Notes under the pieces: model-generated | What the model saw: only the letters and a program-made list of their open reading frames with translations | Databases searched by the model: none | Told to the model about the DNA's origin: nothing | Assembly (NCBI GenBank): GCA_024639445.1 | Contig: JAHEIJ010000006.1 | Coordinates: forward strand, 1-18,616 | Reading direction: 5' to 3' | Source: Gammaproteobacteria bacterium | GTDB taxonomy: Bacteria; Pseudomonadota; Gammaproteobacteria; UBA6429; Thiohalophilaceae | Length of the DNA stretch: 18,616 nt | Part shown: one piece after another, positions 6,511 through 14,285 of the stretch | How positions within the stretch are numbered: position 1 is the stretch's first letter | Layout: every line of letters begins with the position of its first letter | Translations under genes and position numbers: made by a program

Positions 6511-7203
6511 CTAAAGTTCCACCCACGGCCCTTTGAACATGACTTCCCCCTGCATGTTGGTGACGGCGTCATCTCCCGATTCGACTGTGACGACCAGTTT
6601 GGCCTTGTTGGGATCACGTTTCATGCTTCTGGGTAAAACCACGCTGGTTTCCCCGGTACTGTCCGGCAGTGCGGCCACCCCCTGGGTGGCGCCGTCATTC
6701 CAGACCAGCCAGAGCACGCAGACCTCGCCGGCCGGCATGTCCATGGGCTTGAGGGTTTTGATGTGCAATTTACGGGACCGGGGTGTGGCGCTGACCAGCC
6801 ACACGGGCTGATTCTCAGCATCGGTGACAAAGGCGATACGTTCGGGTCCCGGAGCCTGATATAGGTTAATTCCCACGAGCAGCGCGAGCATCAGTGAAGC
6901 CGCAACGGCTACTGTACCCAGTGGGCGCCAGAATGCCAGGTTGTTCCAGATCGGTTTTCTATCGGAACCGATTTGTTGCTCGATGGCCGTCCAGACACTT
7001 GCCGGCGGAGTCCTGGCTTCCAGTTCATCGTTAAGGGGTTCCAGCCGCTGGGCCCAGAGGGTGACCTGGTTACGCAGCTCCTCATCCTCCAGCATCAGGG
7101 TCTCGAGGCGCTGGCGAGCCCGACCGTGCAGGTTGCCGAGCACATACTCACCGGCAAGCAGGGCTCGCAGATCAGGATCTTGATATCTCAGGCTTCCAGA
7201 CAT
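6511..7203 (-). CDS. RskA-like membrane anti-sigma factor
   Basis: This 230-residue single-pass protein is predicted to hold the adjacent ECF sigma inactive. The N-terminal cytoplasmic helical part (1-85) begins with DPDLRALLAGEYVLGNL, typical of RskA-type anti-sigmas, and lacks the HxxxCxxC zinc motif of ZAS factors. One membrane helix lies at about 94-115. The C-terminal periplasmic RskA domain (about 120-230) contains MPAGEVCVLWLVWNDG. That domain holds the only cysteine (C162) close to M154 and M156, which might matter if the signal is copper, but this is speculative. The ATG at 7201-7203 overlaps the end of the sigma gene by 16 bp, with GGAG 11-12 nt upstream. The arrangement sigma, anti-sigma, hvfA on one strand suggests control of the metallopeptide operon. 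Confidence 0.9.
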   Translation of the reverse strand: MSGSLRYQDPDLRALLAGEYVLGNLHGRARQRLETLMLEDEELRNQVTLWAQRLEPLNDELEARTPPASVWTAIEQQIGSDRKPIWNNLAFWRPLGTVAVAASLMLALLVGINLYQAPGPERIAFVTDAENQPVWLVSATPRSRKLHIKTLKPMDMPAGEVCVLWLVWNDGATQGVAALPDSTGETSVVLPRSMKRDPNKAKLVVTVESGDDAVTNMQGEVMFKGPWVEL

Positions 7204-7727
7204 TGTCGTAACTGCTCCAGTCCTCGTCGAATCCAGGTTTTAATCGTCCCGATGGGATGACTCAGCCGGTCAGCCAATTCGGGATGGGTCAGTCCCTCGA
7301 AATAGGCCAATTGCAGACACTCTCTTTGGTCTATTCTCAGGCCTTGCATACATTTCTCGATCGCCAGGCGATCTACCGTGTTACCGGACGGTGGGGCACT
7401 TAGCATTTCCACCTCGACGTCTTCACGTCTTAGCTCGTGCCGCTGGCGCCGTAACATATCGAGGGCCCGGTTTCTCACAATGGTGACCAGCCAGGTCATT
7501 GGCGCGGCCTTGCCCTGCTGATATGTCGCTGCCTGGCGCCAGACACTTAAATAGGCTTCCTGCAGACACTCCTGGGCTTGTCCCTCTGTCTTTAATATAC
7601 GCATGGCAATGGCATATAGTTTCGGACTGGTGAGGCGATATAGGCGGGAAAAGGCATTTTTATCCCCATCAGCGGTGGCGGCCAGGAGGCGGATTAGCAT
7701 TTTTAGCTGGCTGTCGACGACCGGCAC
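7188..7727 (-). CDS. ECF-family RNA polymerase sigma factor (SigK-like)
   Basis: This is a 179-residue sigma factor with only regions 2 and 4, as in the ECF group. Region 2 is at about 24-97 (AFSRLYRLTSPKLYAIAMRIL, ECLQEAYLSVWRQA, MTWLVTIVRNRALDMLRR). Region 4 is at about 122-174 (RECLQLAYFEGLTHPELADRL, then the helix-turn-helix segment with GTIKTWIRRGLEQLR). It pairs with the RskA-like gene that overlaps its end. The GTG at 7727 is preferred: it starts 4 nt after the DUF1841 stop, has AAAGG upstream and gives a normal N-terminus. ATG at 7700 is an alternative. The longer in-frame opening to 7796 would lie inside DUF1841. No extra C-terminal sensor domain is present. Target promoters are unknown; hvfA is the obvious candidate. 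Confidence 0.88.
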   Translation of the reverse strand: MPVVDSQLKMLIRLLAATADGDKNAFSRLYRLTSPKLYAIAMRILKTEGQAQECLQEAYLSVWRQAATYQQGKAAPMTWLVTIVRNRALDMLRRQRHELRREDVEVEMLSAPPSGNTVDRLAIEKCMQGLRIDQRECLQLAYFEGLTHPELADRLSHPIGTIKTWIRRGLEQLRQCLEA

Positions 7728-7731
7728 GGTA

Positions 7732-8166
7732 TCAGGACCTTTGAGAACGCTTTCGCAGGCACTCGAGATAGGCCATTTCATCCGGCTGAGTGCCATTGCG
7801 TTGGCTTTGCCACATCATTTCTGCCAGACATTCCATCATTTGATGTTCCACTTCATGGGGGTCGGAAAAGCTTCGAAGCAGTTGCGAATATCTTTCAGTA
7901 ATACCATCAGGACGTCGGCTTGCCAACTGTTCCTGGATGCCGATATGCATGGCCATGTGCAGAAAGGGATTAGTCTGTCCCATTTCCGGGGTGTAATCCT
8001 TTTCCAGATTGGCATCTTCATCCTCTAACAGGGCGTGGTACTCAGGGTGCTGCTGGATGATTTGGATAATCATTTGCTCCAGAGGTTCCACAATTTCCCT
8101 GGTTTGATATTTTCGCCAGGCAGAAAAGAACATGCGGCGAAGTTGGGAACGATCTTGTCCAAACAT
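7732..8166 (-). CDS. DUF1841 family protein
   Basis: This is a 144-residue cytosolic protein of DUF1841, a family of unknown function common in beta- and gammaproteobacteria and often encoded next to nth. It is rich in Met, Gln, His and Glu, with no membrane segment or signal peptide. Visible family features are the N-terminal RRMFFSAWRKY, the YHALLED region, the conserved NPFLHMAMHIGIQEQL block with two histidines, and the C-terminal ECLAEMMWQSQRNG. ATG at 8164-8166 has no strong ribosome binding site. A sigma-70-like promoter lies 36 bp upstream. Its stop is only 4 bp before the ECF sigma start, so the sigma gene is probably transcribed from this promoter as well. Confidence 0.88.
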   Translation of the reverse strand: MFGQDRSQLRRMFFSAWRKYQTREIVEPLEQMIIQIIQQHPEYHALLEDEDANLEKDYTPEMGQTNPFLHMAMHIGIQEQLASRRPDGITERYSQLLRSFSDPHEVEHQMMECLAEMMWQSQRNGTQPDEMAYLECLRKRSQRS

Positions 8167-8201
8167 GGGGGTTAGAGTAATGAGGGTGAGGATAACTTAC
8201 A

Positions 8202-8229
8202 AGTGTACCTATTAAGACATTAGAGTCAA
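8202..8229 (-). promoter_or_regulatory. Sigma-70-like promoter for DUF1841 and the ECF sigma operon
   Basis: On the minus strand TTGACT (8229-8224) and TACACT (8207-8202) are separated by 16 bp, a good housekeeping promoter match. They sit in the 78-bp gap between nth and DUF1841, giving a leader of roughly 30 nt. Confidence 0.5.
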
Positions 8230-8244
8230 AACCGAATTCCTGCT

Positions 8245-8883
8245 TCAGTTGAGATTTTTATCCTTGAACTCACAGAGGTCTTCAATCAGGCATGAGCCGC
8301 ATCGGGGCTTACGTGCGATGCAGGTATAACGCCCCTGTAGAATCAACCAGTGATGGGCATCCTGTTTATAGCGTGCGGGTACGGCCTTGAGTAATTTTTT
8401 TTCGACTTCCATTACCGTTTTCCCAGGCGCAATCCCGGTGCGGTTGGAAACACGAAAGATATGCGTATCGACCGCAATGGTGGGGTGGCCAAACGCGGTA
8501 TTGAGAATGACATTGGCGGTTTTGCGGCCGACGCCAGGCAGGTTTTCCAGCGCCTGGCGGTCTTCAGGTACCTGGCTGTCATATTTCTCGCTGAGGATTT
8601 TACAGGTCTTGATTATGTTCCTGGCCTTGGTGTTAAACAGGCCAATGGTTTTGATGTACTGTTTCAGGCCGCCTTCCTTTAGCGCCAGGATGTCTTCCGG
8701 GGTATTGGCAACTTTATAAAGCTGATCGGTTGCTTTATTAACCCCTTTATCCGTTGCCTGGGCGGAGAGAATCACTGCAATCAGTAATTCAAATGGTGAG
8801 GTATAGTTCAGTTCTGTGGTGGGTGCAGGATTGTGCTTTTTTAATCGCTTGAAAATCTCGGCAATGTTTTCTTTTTTCATCAT
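8245..8883 (-). CDS. nth: Endonuclease III (DNA glycosylase/AP lyase)
   Basis: This 212-residue base-excision-repair enzyme removes oxidised pyrimidines and nicks abasic sites. The helix-hairpin-helix LPGVGRKTANVIL ends with the catalytic Lys121, and the catalytic Asp139 lies in AVDTHIFRVSNR. The C-terminal [4Fe-4S] loop has C188-X6-C195-X2-C198-X5-C204, the classic spacing. Length and motif positions match the E. coli protein within one residue. Two Met codons occur in a row at the start (8881-8883 and 8878-8880), and neither has a clear ribosome binding site. It lies 73 bp after rnfE on the same strand, the usual gammaproteobacterial rnf-nth linkage. Confidence 0.97.
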   Translation of the reverse strand: MMKKENIAEIFKRLKKHNPAPTTELNYTSPFELLIAVILSAQATDKGVNKATDQLYKVANTPEDILALKEGGLKQYIKTIGLFNTKARNIIKTCKILSEKYDSQVPEDRQALENLPGVGRKTANVILNTAFGHPTIAVDTHIFRVSNRTGIAPGKTVMEVEKKLLKAVPARYKQDAHHWLILQGRYTCIARKPRCGSCLIEDLCEFKDKNLN

Positions 8884-8956
8884 TCAATATGGACTGGCAA
8901 TATCGGGTTTTGTCGGCCACGTTTCCGTGAGCGAATATAATTTTTAATTTTAGGTC

Positions 8957-9640
8957 TTATGCCAGTTCAGGTTCAGAGACAACGACTTTTTGCACTTTAC
9001 GGGAGCGGCGTTTATCGAATATGTTTTTAATGGCAATAATAAACCCAAGCCCCAGGAATGCACCGGGAGGCAGGATCGCAAGCAAATAGCCGGTGTATTG
9101 CTTCCACGGTTGAATGGTCATGGATTTACCAATTTCACCGAACATCAAGTCCGCATGGGACAGCAAGGTACCAAATCCGACGAGTTCGCGTATGGCACCC
9201 AGAACAACCAACACGGCCATAAATCCGATTCCCATGAACAAGCCGTCTAAAACTGAAGGAATTAAAGCATTCTTGGAGGCAAAAGACTCCGCCCGGGCGA
9301 TGATCGTACAGTTAGTAACAATCAGGGGAATAAATATTCCCAGGATCAAATAAAGCTCATGAAACCAGGCATTCATTGCCAGCTCAATTACGGTAACAAC
9401 CGAGGCGATAATCAATACGAACACGGGTATCCGTATCTCGGGTCGTACCCAGCGACGAATGAGGGAAACCGTGCCATTGGAGGCGACCAGGGTCAGAGTC
9501 GTTGCCAGCCCCAGGCCGAGGCTATTAATGACCGTGTTGGAGACCGCCAGCAAGGGACACAGGCCGAGAATCTGCACCAGGGCGGCGTTATTGTTCCATA
9601 GACCTTGATTAATGATGTAGGGATAACTTTGGTCTGTCAT
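8957..9640 (-). CDS. rnfE: Rnf/Rsx electron transport complex subunit E
   Basis: This is a 227-residue integral membrane subunit of the ion-translocating Rnf complex, homologous to RnfA. Several transmembrane helices are evident. The pair of intramembrane cysteines is present: C28 in ILGLCPLLAVS and C111 in IVTNCTIIARAE. With the equivalent cysteines of RnfA these are known to bind a [2Fe-2S] cluster in the membrane. The start ATG overlaps the rnfG stop (ATGA), indicating translational coupling. The C-terminus is short and basic (FDKRRSRKVQK). It is the last rnf gene before nth. Confidence 0.96.
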   Translation of the reverse strand: MTDQSYPYIINQGLWNNNAALVQILGLCPLLAVSNTVINSLGLGLATTLTLVASNGTVSLIRRWVRPEIRIPVFVLIIASVVTVIELAMNAWFHELYLILGIFIPLIVTNCTIIARAESFASKNALIPSVLDGLFMGIGFMAVLVVLGAIRELVGFGTLLSHADLMFGEIGKSMTIQPWKQYTGYLLAILPPGAFLGLGFIIAIKNIFDKRRSRKVQKVVVSEPELA

Positions 9641-10284
9641 GATGCTTTTTCCTCAGTCGGCATGGCCGGCATTTCGAACAGCTCATCCTTGTGGGTATCG
9701 AAGTAAAGCAGGCTTCGGTATACCGCATTCACGATGGCGCGTGGTGATATCGTTGCGCCGGTAAACTGATCAAAAATGCCTCCATCGCGTTTGACTGCCC
9801 AGCCTTTTTTCTCGGGAACCGCCAATGAGCGATCATTGAATGCCAGGATCCAGTCGGATCGGCTGGCATCAATGCCATCACCCAGGCCAGGTGTTTCCTT
9901 ATGCTTAACTACGCGCACCCCTGCCAGGGTACCATCGTAGCGAATGGCAACCAGTAATTCGATACTACCACTGTATCCATCGGGAGCAACTGCGTTAATG
10001 ATAGCGGCTACGGGGTTTTCTTCGTGTCGTGCCCGGTAAACCCGTACGGGTTTGTCAGTGCCAAGTAATTCTTTATTGGTCACCGTGATGACATCAGTGA
10101 ACAAGTCGTTATCATGTTGATCGGGTGGGACAAGAATATGCAAACTCTTTAATAAGAACGCACGGTGGTTAGCGGCTATGCGTTCAGCGGTCGCGTCATG
10201 AATCAATGCCACCATTGCTGTGCCAACAATAGCAAACAATCCCAGTAGCACGGCACTGATGGTCATGTGGCGGGCCAGGGACAT
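9637..10284 (-). CDS. rnfG: Rnf/Rsx electron transport complex subunit G (covalent FMN)
   Basis: This is a 215-residue subunit with one N-terminal membrane helix (about 6-30) and a periplasmic FMN-binding domain. The flavinylation motif is seen as TGATIS with the acceptor Thr178, followed by PRAIVNAVYRSL. The ATG at 10282-10284 has AGGAG nearby and starts 1 bp after the rnfD stop. The open frame extends upstream to 10332, but that part lies inside rnfD and is not RnfG-like. The blocks VVKHKETPGLGD and WILAFNDRSL are typical of the family. Confidence 0.96.
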   Translation of the reverse strand: MSLARHMTISAVLLGLFAIVGTAMVALIHDATAERIAANHRAFLLKSLHILVPPDQHDNDLFTDVITVTNKELLGTDKPVRVYRARHEENPVAAIINAVAPDGYSGSIELLVAIRYDGTLAGVRVVKHKETPGLGDGIDASRSDWILAFNDRSLAVPEKKGWAVKRDGGIFDQFTGATISPRAIVNAVYRSLLYFDTHKDELFEMPAMPTEEKAS

Positions 10285-10285
10285 G

Positions 10286-11314
10286 TTATTTCTTCTCCTG
10301 GCCGAACACCCTTGGCCGGGTGTAGTAGTCAAGGGTGGGAACGGCCATATTCATGATCAATACAGCGAAAGCCACTCCATCCGGGTATCCCCCCCAGGTA
10401 CGGATAATATATATGATGATGCCGATGCCAAAGCCGTAAATCAGCTGACCTCGCGGTGTGGCGGCCGCCGTGACCGGATCGGTCGCAATGAAGAAAGCCC
10501 CCAACATGGCTGCACCACCAAACATATGGAACCAGGGAGATGGGCGCAAGTCGGGGTCGGGTATGGCAAACATGGTGGCTATCACAAACAAGCCAAGGAC
10601 CACCGCCAGGGGGATACGCCAGTTGATAACTTTCATATAGATTAATATCAACCCGCCGAGCATAAACATCAGATTGACCCATTCCCAGCCTCGTCCGGCA
10701 ACGCCGCCAAACAGGCCGGAATAACGCACCGGGATTTCTCCCATGGTCCGATCCTGGGCCAATTCGGTTTTTACCGTATCCAATGGCGTCGCCATGGTCA
10801 GGCTGTCGTAAGTCATGCCCTCCGGTAACGCGTTCAAAAAGGTATAGCGCAGGTTATCGATAAAGGTGACTTCATGGATACCTGCCGGCAACCAGGCAGT
10901 CATTTCTTTTGGAAACGCAATCAATAAGGTGGCATAACCAACCATGGCAGGGTTAAACGGGTTATAGCCGAGACCGCCATACAGGTGTTTGGCAATCACG
11001 ATAGCGAAGGCAATGCCGGCCACGATCAACCACCATGGCGTAAGTGTTGGTAAGGCCAGGGCAAACAGCATGGCAGTGACCACGGCGCTACCGTCAAGTA
11101 GATAGGGTTTGATCGGACGATGTCGCATTCCCAGCATCAGGGCTTCACAGACAATCGCGGCCACCACGGCGAGAGTGATATTGACGACAACGCCCCAGCC
11201 GAAGAAAAAGATATACACCAGTATCCCCGGGATGAGGGCGAACAACACAGCCAGCATCATGCGGGAAACGCTGTTCTGGGGTGGAGTATGGGGGGAGCTG
11301 TGAACGGCGTGCAT
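10286..11314 (-). CDS. rnfD: Rnf/Rsx electron transport complex subunit D (covalent FMN, membrane)
   Basis: This is a 342-residue polytopic membrane subunit related to NqrB. The N-terminus has PHTPPQNSVSRMMLAVLFALIPG, a family signature. About eight to ten hydrophobic helices follow, with DGSAVVTAMLFALALP and GGLGYNPFNPAMVGYATLLIAFP. The covalent FMN site corresponds to TMATPLD with Thr176 as the likely acceptor. Its ATG lies 2 bp after the rnfC stop. Nothing looks missing compared with usual RnfD of about 350 residues. Confidence 0.96.
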   Translation of the reverse strand: MHAVHSSPHTPPQNSVSRMMLAVLFALIPGILVYIFFFGWGVVVNITLAVVAAIVCEALMLGMRHRPIKPYLLDGSAVVTAMLFALALPTLTPWWLIVAGIAFAIVIAKHLYGGLGYNPFNPAMVGYATLLIAFPKEMTAWLPAGIHEVTFIDNLRYTFLNALPEGMTYDSLTMATPLDTVKTELAQDRTMGEIPVRYSGLFGGVAGRGWEWVNLMFMLGGLILIYMKVINWRIPLAVVLGLFVIATMFAIPDPDLRPSPWFHMFGGAAMLGAFFIATDPVTAAATPRGQLIYGFGIGIIIYIIRTWGGYPDGVAFAVLIMNMAVPTLDYYTRPRVFGQEKK

Positions 11315-11316
11315 AT

Positions 11317-12972
11317 TCAGTTGCTGTCCTCATTGTTGGACTCGGCTTCACGTAAGCGTTGGCGTCTTTTCTCCACTTCGGATAGAGCCTGCTGCTGTTT
11401 TTCACTCAGGTTATCCACGTTTTTCTTTTGCTGTTCCTGGTCATCCCGTTTCGCCTTGACTCTTGCCATGGCGGCATCAATGGCCGCTTGTTTGGCATCT
11501 GTTCCGGTTTCTTCCTTGCCCTGGGTTTTTTTCAACAGTTCCTTCTTCATACGTTTGCGTTCTTCGTCTTCCTGCTGCTTGCGTTCCATCCGATACTGGT
11601 GGAACTCGTGACGTTCACGCGCATGATCGGCTTTAATTTTGTCCCGTTCCATGGCCCAGATTTCGGTCTTGGCGAATCGGTAGTACTGCACCAGGGGTAT
11701 GTGGCTGGGACAGACATAAGCACAACAGCCACATTCAATACAGTCAAACAGGTTATAGTCCTGCACCTTGTCGAAGTCTTTGGCGTGCGAATACCAGTAC
11801 AACTGTTGAGGTAACAAACGAGCAGGACACACATCGGCGCATTGACCACAGCGAATGCAGGGCATGGCCGGCTGACGGTGTGGCTGGTTCTTGGGGCGCG
11901 CCAGGATACAGTTGGTGGTTTTGATCACAGGGGCATCCAGGGATGAGATGCCAAATCCCATCATTGGCCCACCCATTAACACTTCGTCCGTCTGTTCCGC
12001 ATGCCAGCCACAGGTGTCGAGCAAATGCGCAAAGGAGGTACCGAAAAGGACTTCCAGATTGCACGGTGTTTCAATTGCTTCACCGGTCATCGTCAGATTA
12101 CGCGAAATAAGCGGTTTGCCAGCTTCAATGGTTTCACAGACTGCGGCGGCCGTGGCAACGTTATGACAGACCACCCCGATATCGATAGGTAAACCGTTGG
12201 ACGGTATTTCCTTGCCGGTTAATACCCTGACGAGTTGTTTTTCGCCACCGGTTGGATAGAGAGTCGGGATCTGCACGATGTCGATGAATTCTGATTCATG
12301 TTCATGCAGGGCATTGACGAGCATGGTGTGTGCGACTTTCTTGTTGTCTTCGATCGCAACGATGCAGTGTTTGGCGCGCAAGGCGTGTTTCATTACCAAC
12401 AGACCATCAATAATACGGCGCGGGTGTTCCTGCATGAGCATGGCATCGCAGGTGATATAGGGTTCGCATTCAGCTCCGTTGAGTATCAGGGTTTCAACTA
12501 TATTATCCGGTCCGGGATTGAGCTTTATAAAGGTAGGGAAACCGGCCCCGCCGAGACCCACGATTCCGGCATCACGGATGACATTGCGTAGCGCACTGGG
12601 GTCCATGTCCTGGTAGTTTGCGACCGGTTTGATTTCCTTCCATTGGTCTTTACCGTCTGTTTCTATCACGATGCACTCGGAAGGCAGTCCCGAAGGGTGG
12701 GGCACAGGACGTTCTTCTATCGCAATGACTTCACCGGAAGTGGAGGCATGCACAGGGGCGCTGACATAATCGCTGGCTTTGGCGATCACCTGACCTTTCA
12801 GTACATGATCTCCCACTGCGACAACGGGTTCCGCCGGGGCGCCGATATGCTGCTGCAGTGGTAAGGTAATTTGAGCCGGCAAGGCAACCGGCAGCACATG
12901 TTCCGTCATGGACATATGCTTGTGACCGTCGAGGTGCAGCCCGCCATGGAAATGCCAGAGCTTGTGTTTCAT
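11317..12972 (-). CDS. rnfC: Rnf/Rsx electron transport complex subunit C (NADH/FMN and two [4Fe-4S])
   Basis: This is a 551-residue peripheral subunit that contains the NADH- and FMN-binding part of Rnf. Visible blocks are FHGGLHLDGHK at the N-terminus, the flavin/NADH motif GLGGAGFPTFIKL (139-151), NGAECEPYIT (165-174) and YPTGGEKQLV. Two [4Fe-4S] ferredoxin motifs have cysteines at 372, 375, 378, 382 and at 411, 414, 417, 421. After about 440 comes a charged Lys/Glu/Gln-rich coiled coil of roughly 110 residues, much shorter than the Ala-rich tail of E. coli RsxC. The ATG at 12970-12972 overlaps the rnfB stop (ATGA). The frame remains open to 13029, but that extension is inside rnfB and is not RnfC-like. 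Confidence 0.96.
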   Translation of the reverse strand: MKHKLWHFHGGLHLDGHKHMSMTEHVLPVALPAQITLPLQQHIGAPAEPVVAVGDHVLKGQVIAKASDYVSAPVHASTSGEVIAIEERPVPHPSGLPSECIVIETDGKDQWKEIKPVANYQDMDPSALRNVIRDAGIVGLGGAGFPTFIKLNPGPDNIVETLILNGAECEPYITCDAMLMQEHPRRIIDGLLVMKHALRAKHCIVAIEDNKKVAHTMLVNALHEHESEFIDIVQIPTLYPTGGEKQLVRVLTGKEIPSNGLPIDIGVVCHNVATAAAVCETIEAGKPLISRNLTMTGEAIETPCNLEVLFGTSFAHLLDTCGWHAEQTDEVLMGGPMMGFGISSLDAPVIKTTNCILARPKNQPHRQPAMPCIRCGQCADVCPARLLPQQLYWYSHAKDFDKVQDYNLFDCIECGCCAYVCPSHIPLVQYYRFAKTEIWAMERDKIKADHARERHEFHQYRMERKQQEDEERKRMKKELLKKTQGKEETGTDAKQAAIDAAMARVKAKRDDQEQQKKNVDNLSEKQQQALSEVEKRRQRLREAESNNEDSN

Positions 12973-13538
12973 GCCGGGGCTTCCTCTTCGGCAGGCCGCT
13001 CCAGTGCGGCCGGCGGAGCGGGCCAGCACCAGGTCTTGATGTCATCTTCAATCGGGACAATGTGAATGCATTCAACCGGACAGGGCGGGATACAGAGATT
13101 GCAACCGGTGCATTCCTCTTTGATCACCGTATGCATCTGTTTGGCGGCGCCGAGGATCGCATCGACCGGACAGGCCTGAATGCAAAGTGTGCAACCGATA
13201 CAAACCTGTTCATCGATGACGACCACGGTTTTGCCTTGATGCTCACCATGTTCTTCATTCAGTGGTTTGGGTTCGCGCCCCAACAGATCCGCCAGGGCTA
13301 AAATCACCGTCTCACCCCCGGGCGGGCATTGGTTGATCTCCGCCTCGCCTGAGGCGATGGCTTCCGCATAGGGGCGACAACCGGCATAACTGCATTGACC
13401 GCATTGGGTCTGTGGCAAAATGGAATCGATTTGATCCACTACCGGATCGCCTTCCACTTTGAAACGGATTGAGGCAAAGCCCAGTAACAAGCCGAATAAA
13501 ACAGCCAGGGTGGTGAGTACCAGAATTGCTTCGACCAT
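12969..13538 (-). CDS. rnfB: Rnf/Rsx electron transport complex subunit B (ferredoxin subunit)
   Basis: This is a 189-residue subunit with an N-terminal membrane anchor (about 4-24) and three iron-sulfur clusters. The first is a [4Fe-4S] domain with C46-X2-C49-X4-C54-X16-C71. Two ferredoxin-type motifs follow, CIGCTLCIQACP (C113, 116, 119, 123) and CTGCNLCIPPCP (C143, 146, 149, 153). It passes electrons between ferredoxin and the membrane subunits. The ATG at 13536-13538 is chosen because it follows the rnfA stop by 1 bp, with AAGGG upstream; the frame stays open to a TTG at 13562 inside rnfA. The C-terminus is a short Pro/Ala/Glu-rich tail. Confidence 0.96.
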   Translation of the reverse strand: MVEAILVLTTLAVLFGLLLGFASIRFKVEGDPVVDQIDSILPQTQCGQCSYAGCRPYAEAIASGEAEINQCPPGGETVILALADLLGREPKPLNEEHGEHQGKTVVVIDEQVCIGCTLCIQACPVDAILGAAKQMHTVIKEECTGCNLCIPPCPVECIHIVPIEDDIKTWCWPAPPAALERPAEEEAPA

Positions 13539-13539
13539 T

Positions 13540-14121
13540 TCAGCCCTTAACCAGACCGGCAAAACCCATAAAGGCGATGGACATCAGACCCGCGGTAATT
13601 AGCGCAATAGAGGGGCCTTGAAAGGCATCGGGGACATCGGCTACAGCTACCCGTTCACGAATCGCCGCGAATAATATCAATACCAGTGAAAAACCGATTG
13701 CCGCACCAAACCCGTATAACGCGGACTCGATAAAACCGTGCTCTGTCTGGACATTCAATAAGGCCACACCCAGTACGGCACAGTTGGTGGTGATCAATGG
13801 CAGGAAAATGCCCAGTACCTGATAGAGTAGGGGGCTGGTTTTATGGACCACCATCTCGGTGAATTGTACGACGACCGCAATGACCAGGATAAAGGAAATG
13901 GTTCGCAGATATTCAAGGCCCAGTGGGGCGAGCAAATATTCATTTACCAGGTAGCTCAACACCGAAGAGAGCGTCAGGACAAATGTGGTAGCCAGGCCCA
14001 TCCCGGTCGCGGTTTCCAGCTTGCGTGACACCCCCATAAAGGGACACAGACCCAGAAATTTCACCAGCACAAAGTTATTGACCAGGATTGTGCTGACGAG
14101 GATGAGGGCGTATTCGGTCAT
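13540..14121 (-). CDS. rnfA: Rnf/Rsx electron transport complex subunit A
   Basis: This is a 193-residue integral membrane subunit, the first gene of the rnf operon. Six hydrophobic helices are visible. The conserved cysteines are C26 (KFLGLCPFMGVSRK) and C114 (LITTNCAVLGVAL), which with RnfE hold the intramembrane [2Fe-2S] cluster. The family signature MTEYALILVSTILVNNFVLV is at the N-terminus, so ATG at 14119-14121 is secure, although its ribosome binding site (GAGAAA) is weak. It lies 164 bp downstream of metG on the same strand. The complex couples NADH:ferredoxin electron transfer to ion transport, or reduces SoxR in enterics. Confidence 0.97.
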   Translation of the reverse strand: MTEYALILVSTILVNNFVLVKFLGLCPFMGVSRKLETATGMGLATTFVLTLSSVLSYLVNEYLLAPLGLEYLRTISFILVIAVVVQFTEMVVHKTSPLLYQVLGIFLPLITTNCAVLGVALLNVQTEHGFIESALYGFGAAIGFSLVLILFAAIRERVAVADVPDAFQGPSIALITAGLMSIAFMGFAGLVKG

Positions 14122-14199
14122 TGCAGTTTCTCGGGTCGCATTTCCGTTTGTTTAGTCTAGTTTTTCGTTCAAGTCGAATAAAACCAAATACTAATGCGA

Positions 14200-14213
14200 C
14201 TGACCTAGATCAA
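14200..14213 (-). promoter_or_regulatory. FNR/ANR-like box upstream of rnfA
   Basis: On the minus strand TTGATCTAGGTCAG matches TTGAT-N4-ATCAA with a perfect left half and three of five bases in the right half; GTCA right halves are common in ANR-type sites. It lies 79 bp upstream of the rnfA ATG in the metG-rnfA gap. A clear -10 hexamer at the expected distance is not seen, so the site is only a candidate. Confidence 0.4.
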
Positions 14214-14285
14214 CAACACAAGGTGCGTAGGGTTGAATGCCACCGCAGCTTGTAATGTATTTATATGGTCATTAGCTGGATTAAA

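Noticed and set aside
7728..7796. Longer N-terminus of the ECF sigma gene
   Set aside because: This stretch lies inside DUF1841, adds residues unlike sigma factors, and a GTG with an AAAGG site just after the DUF1841 stop fits better.
7826..7849. GGAAC-N15-GTCT on the minus strand inside DUF1841, similar to an RpoE promoter
   Set aside because: It is a single short match in coding sequence, about 100 bp from the sigma start, without support from any second copy; chance is likely.
8900..8935. Small CACG-GAAA-CGTG hairpin between rnfE and nth
   Set aside because: Only four to five pairs and no T-run; too weak to call a terminator.
12973..13029. Upstream extension of rnfC
   Set aside because: It lies within rnfB; the ATG overlapping the rnfB stop gives the conserved RnfC N-terminus.
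13539..13562. TTG start for rnfB inside rnfA
   Set aside because: ATG at 13538 directly follows the rnfA stop, has AAGGG upstream and gives the usual membrane anchor.
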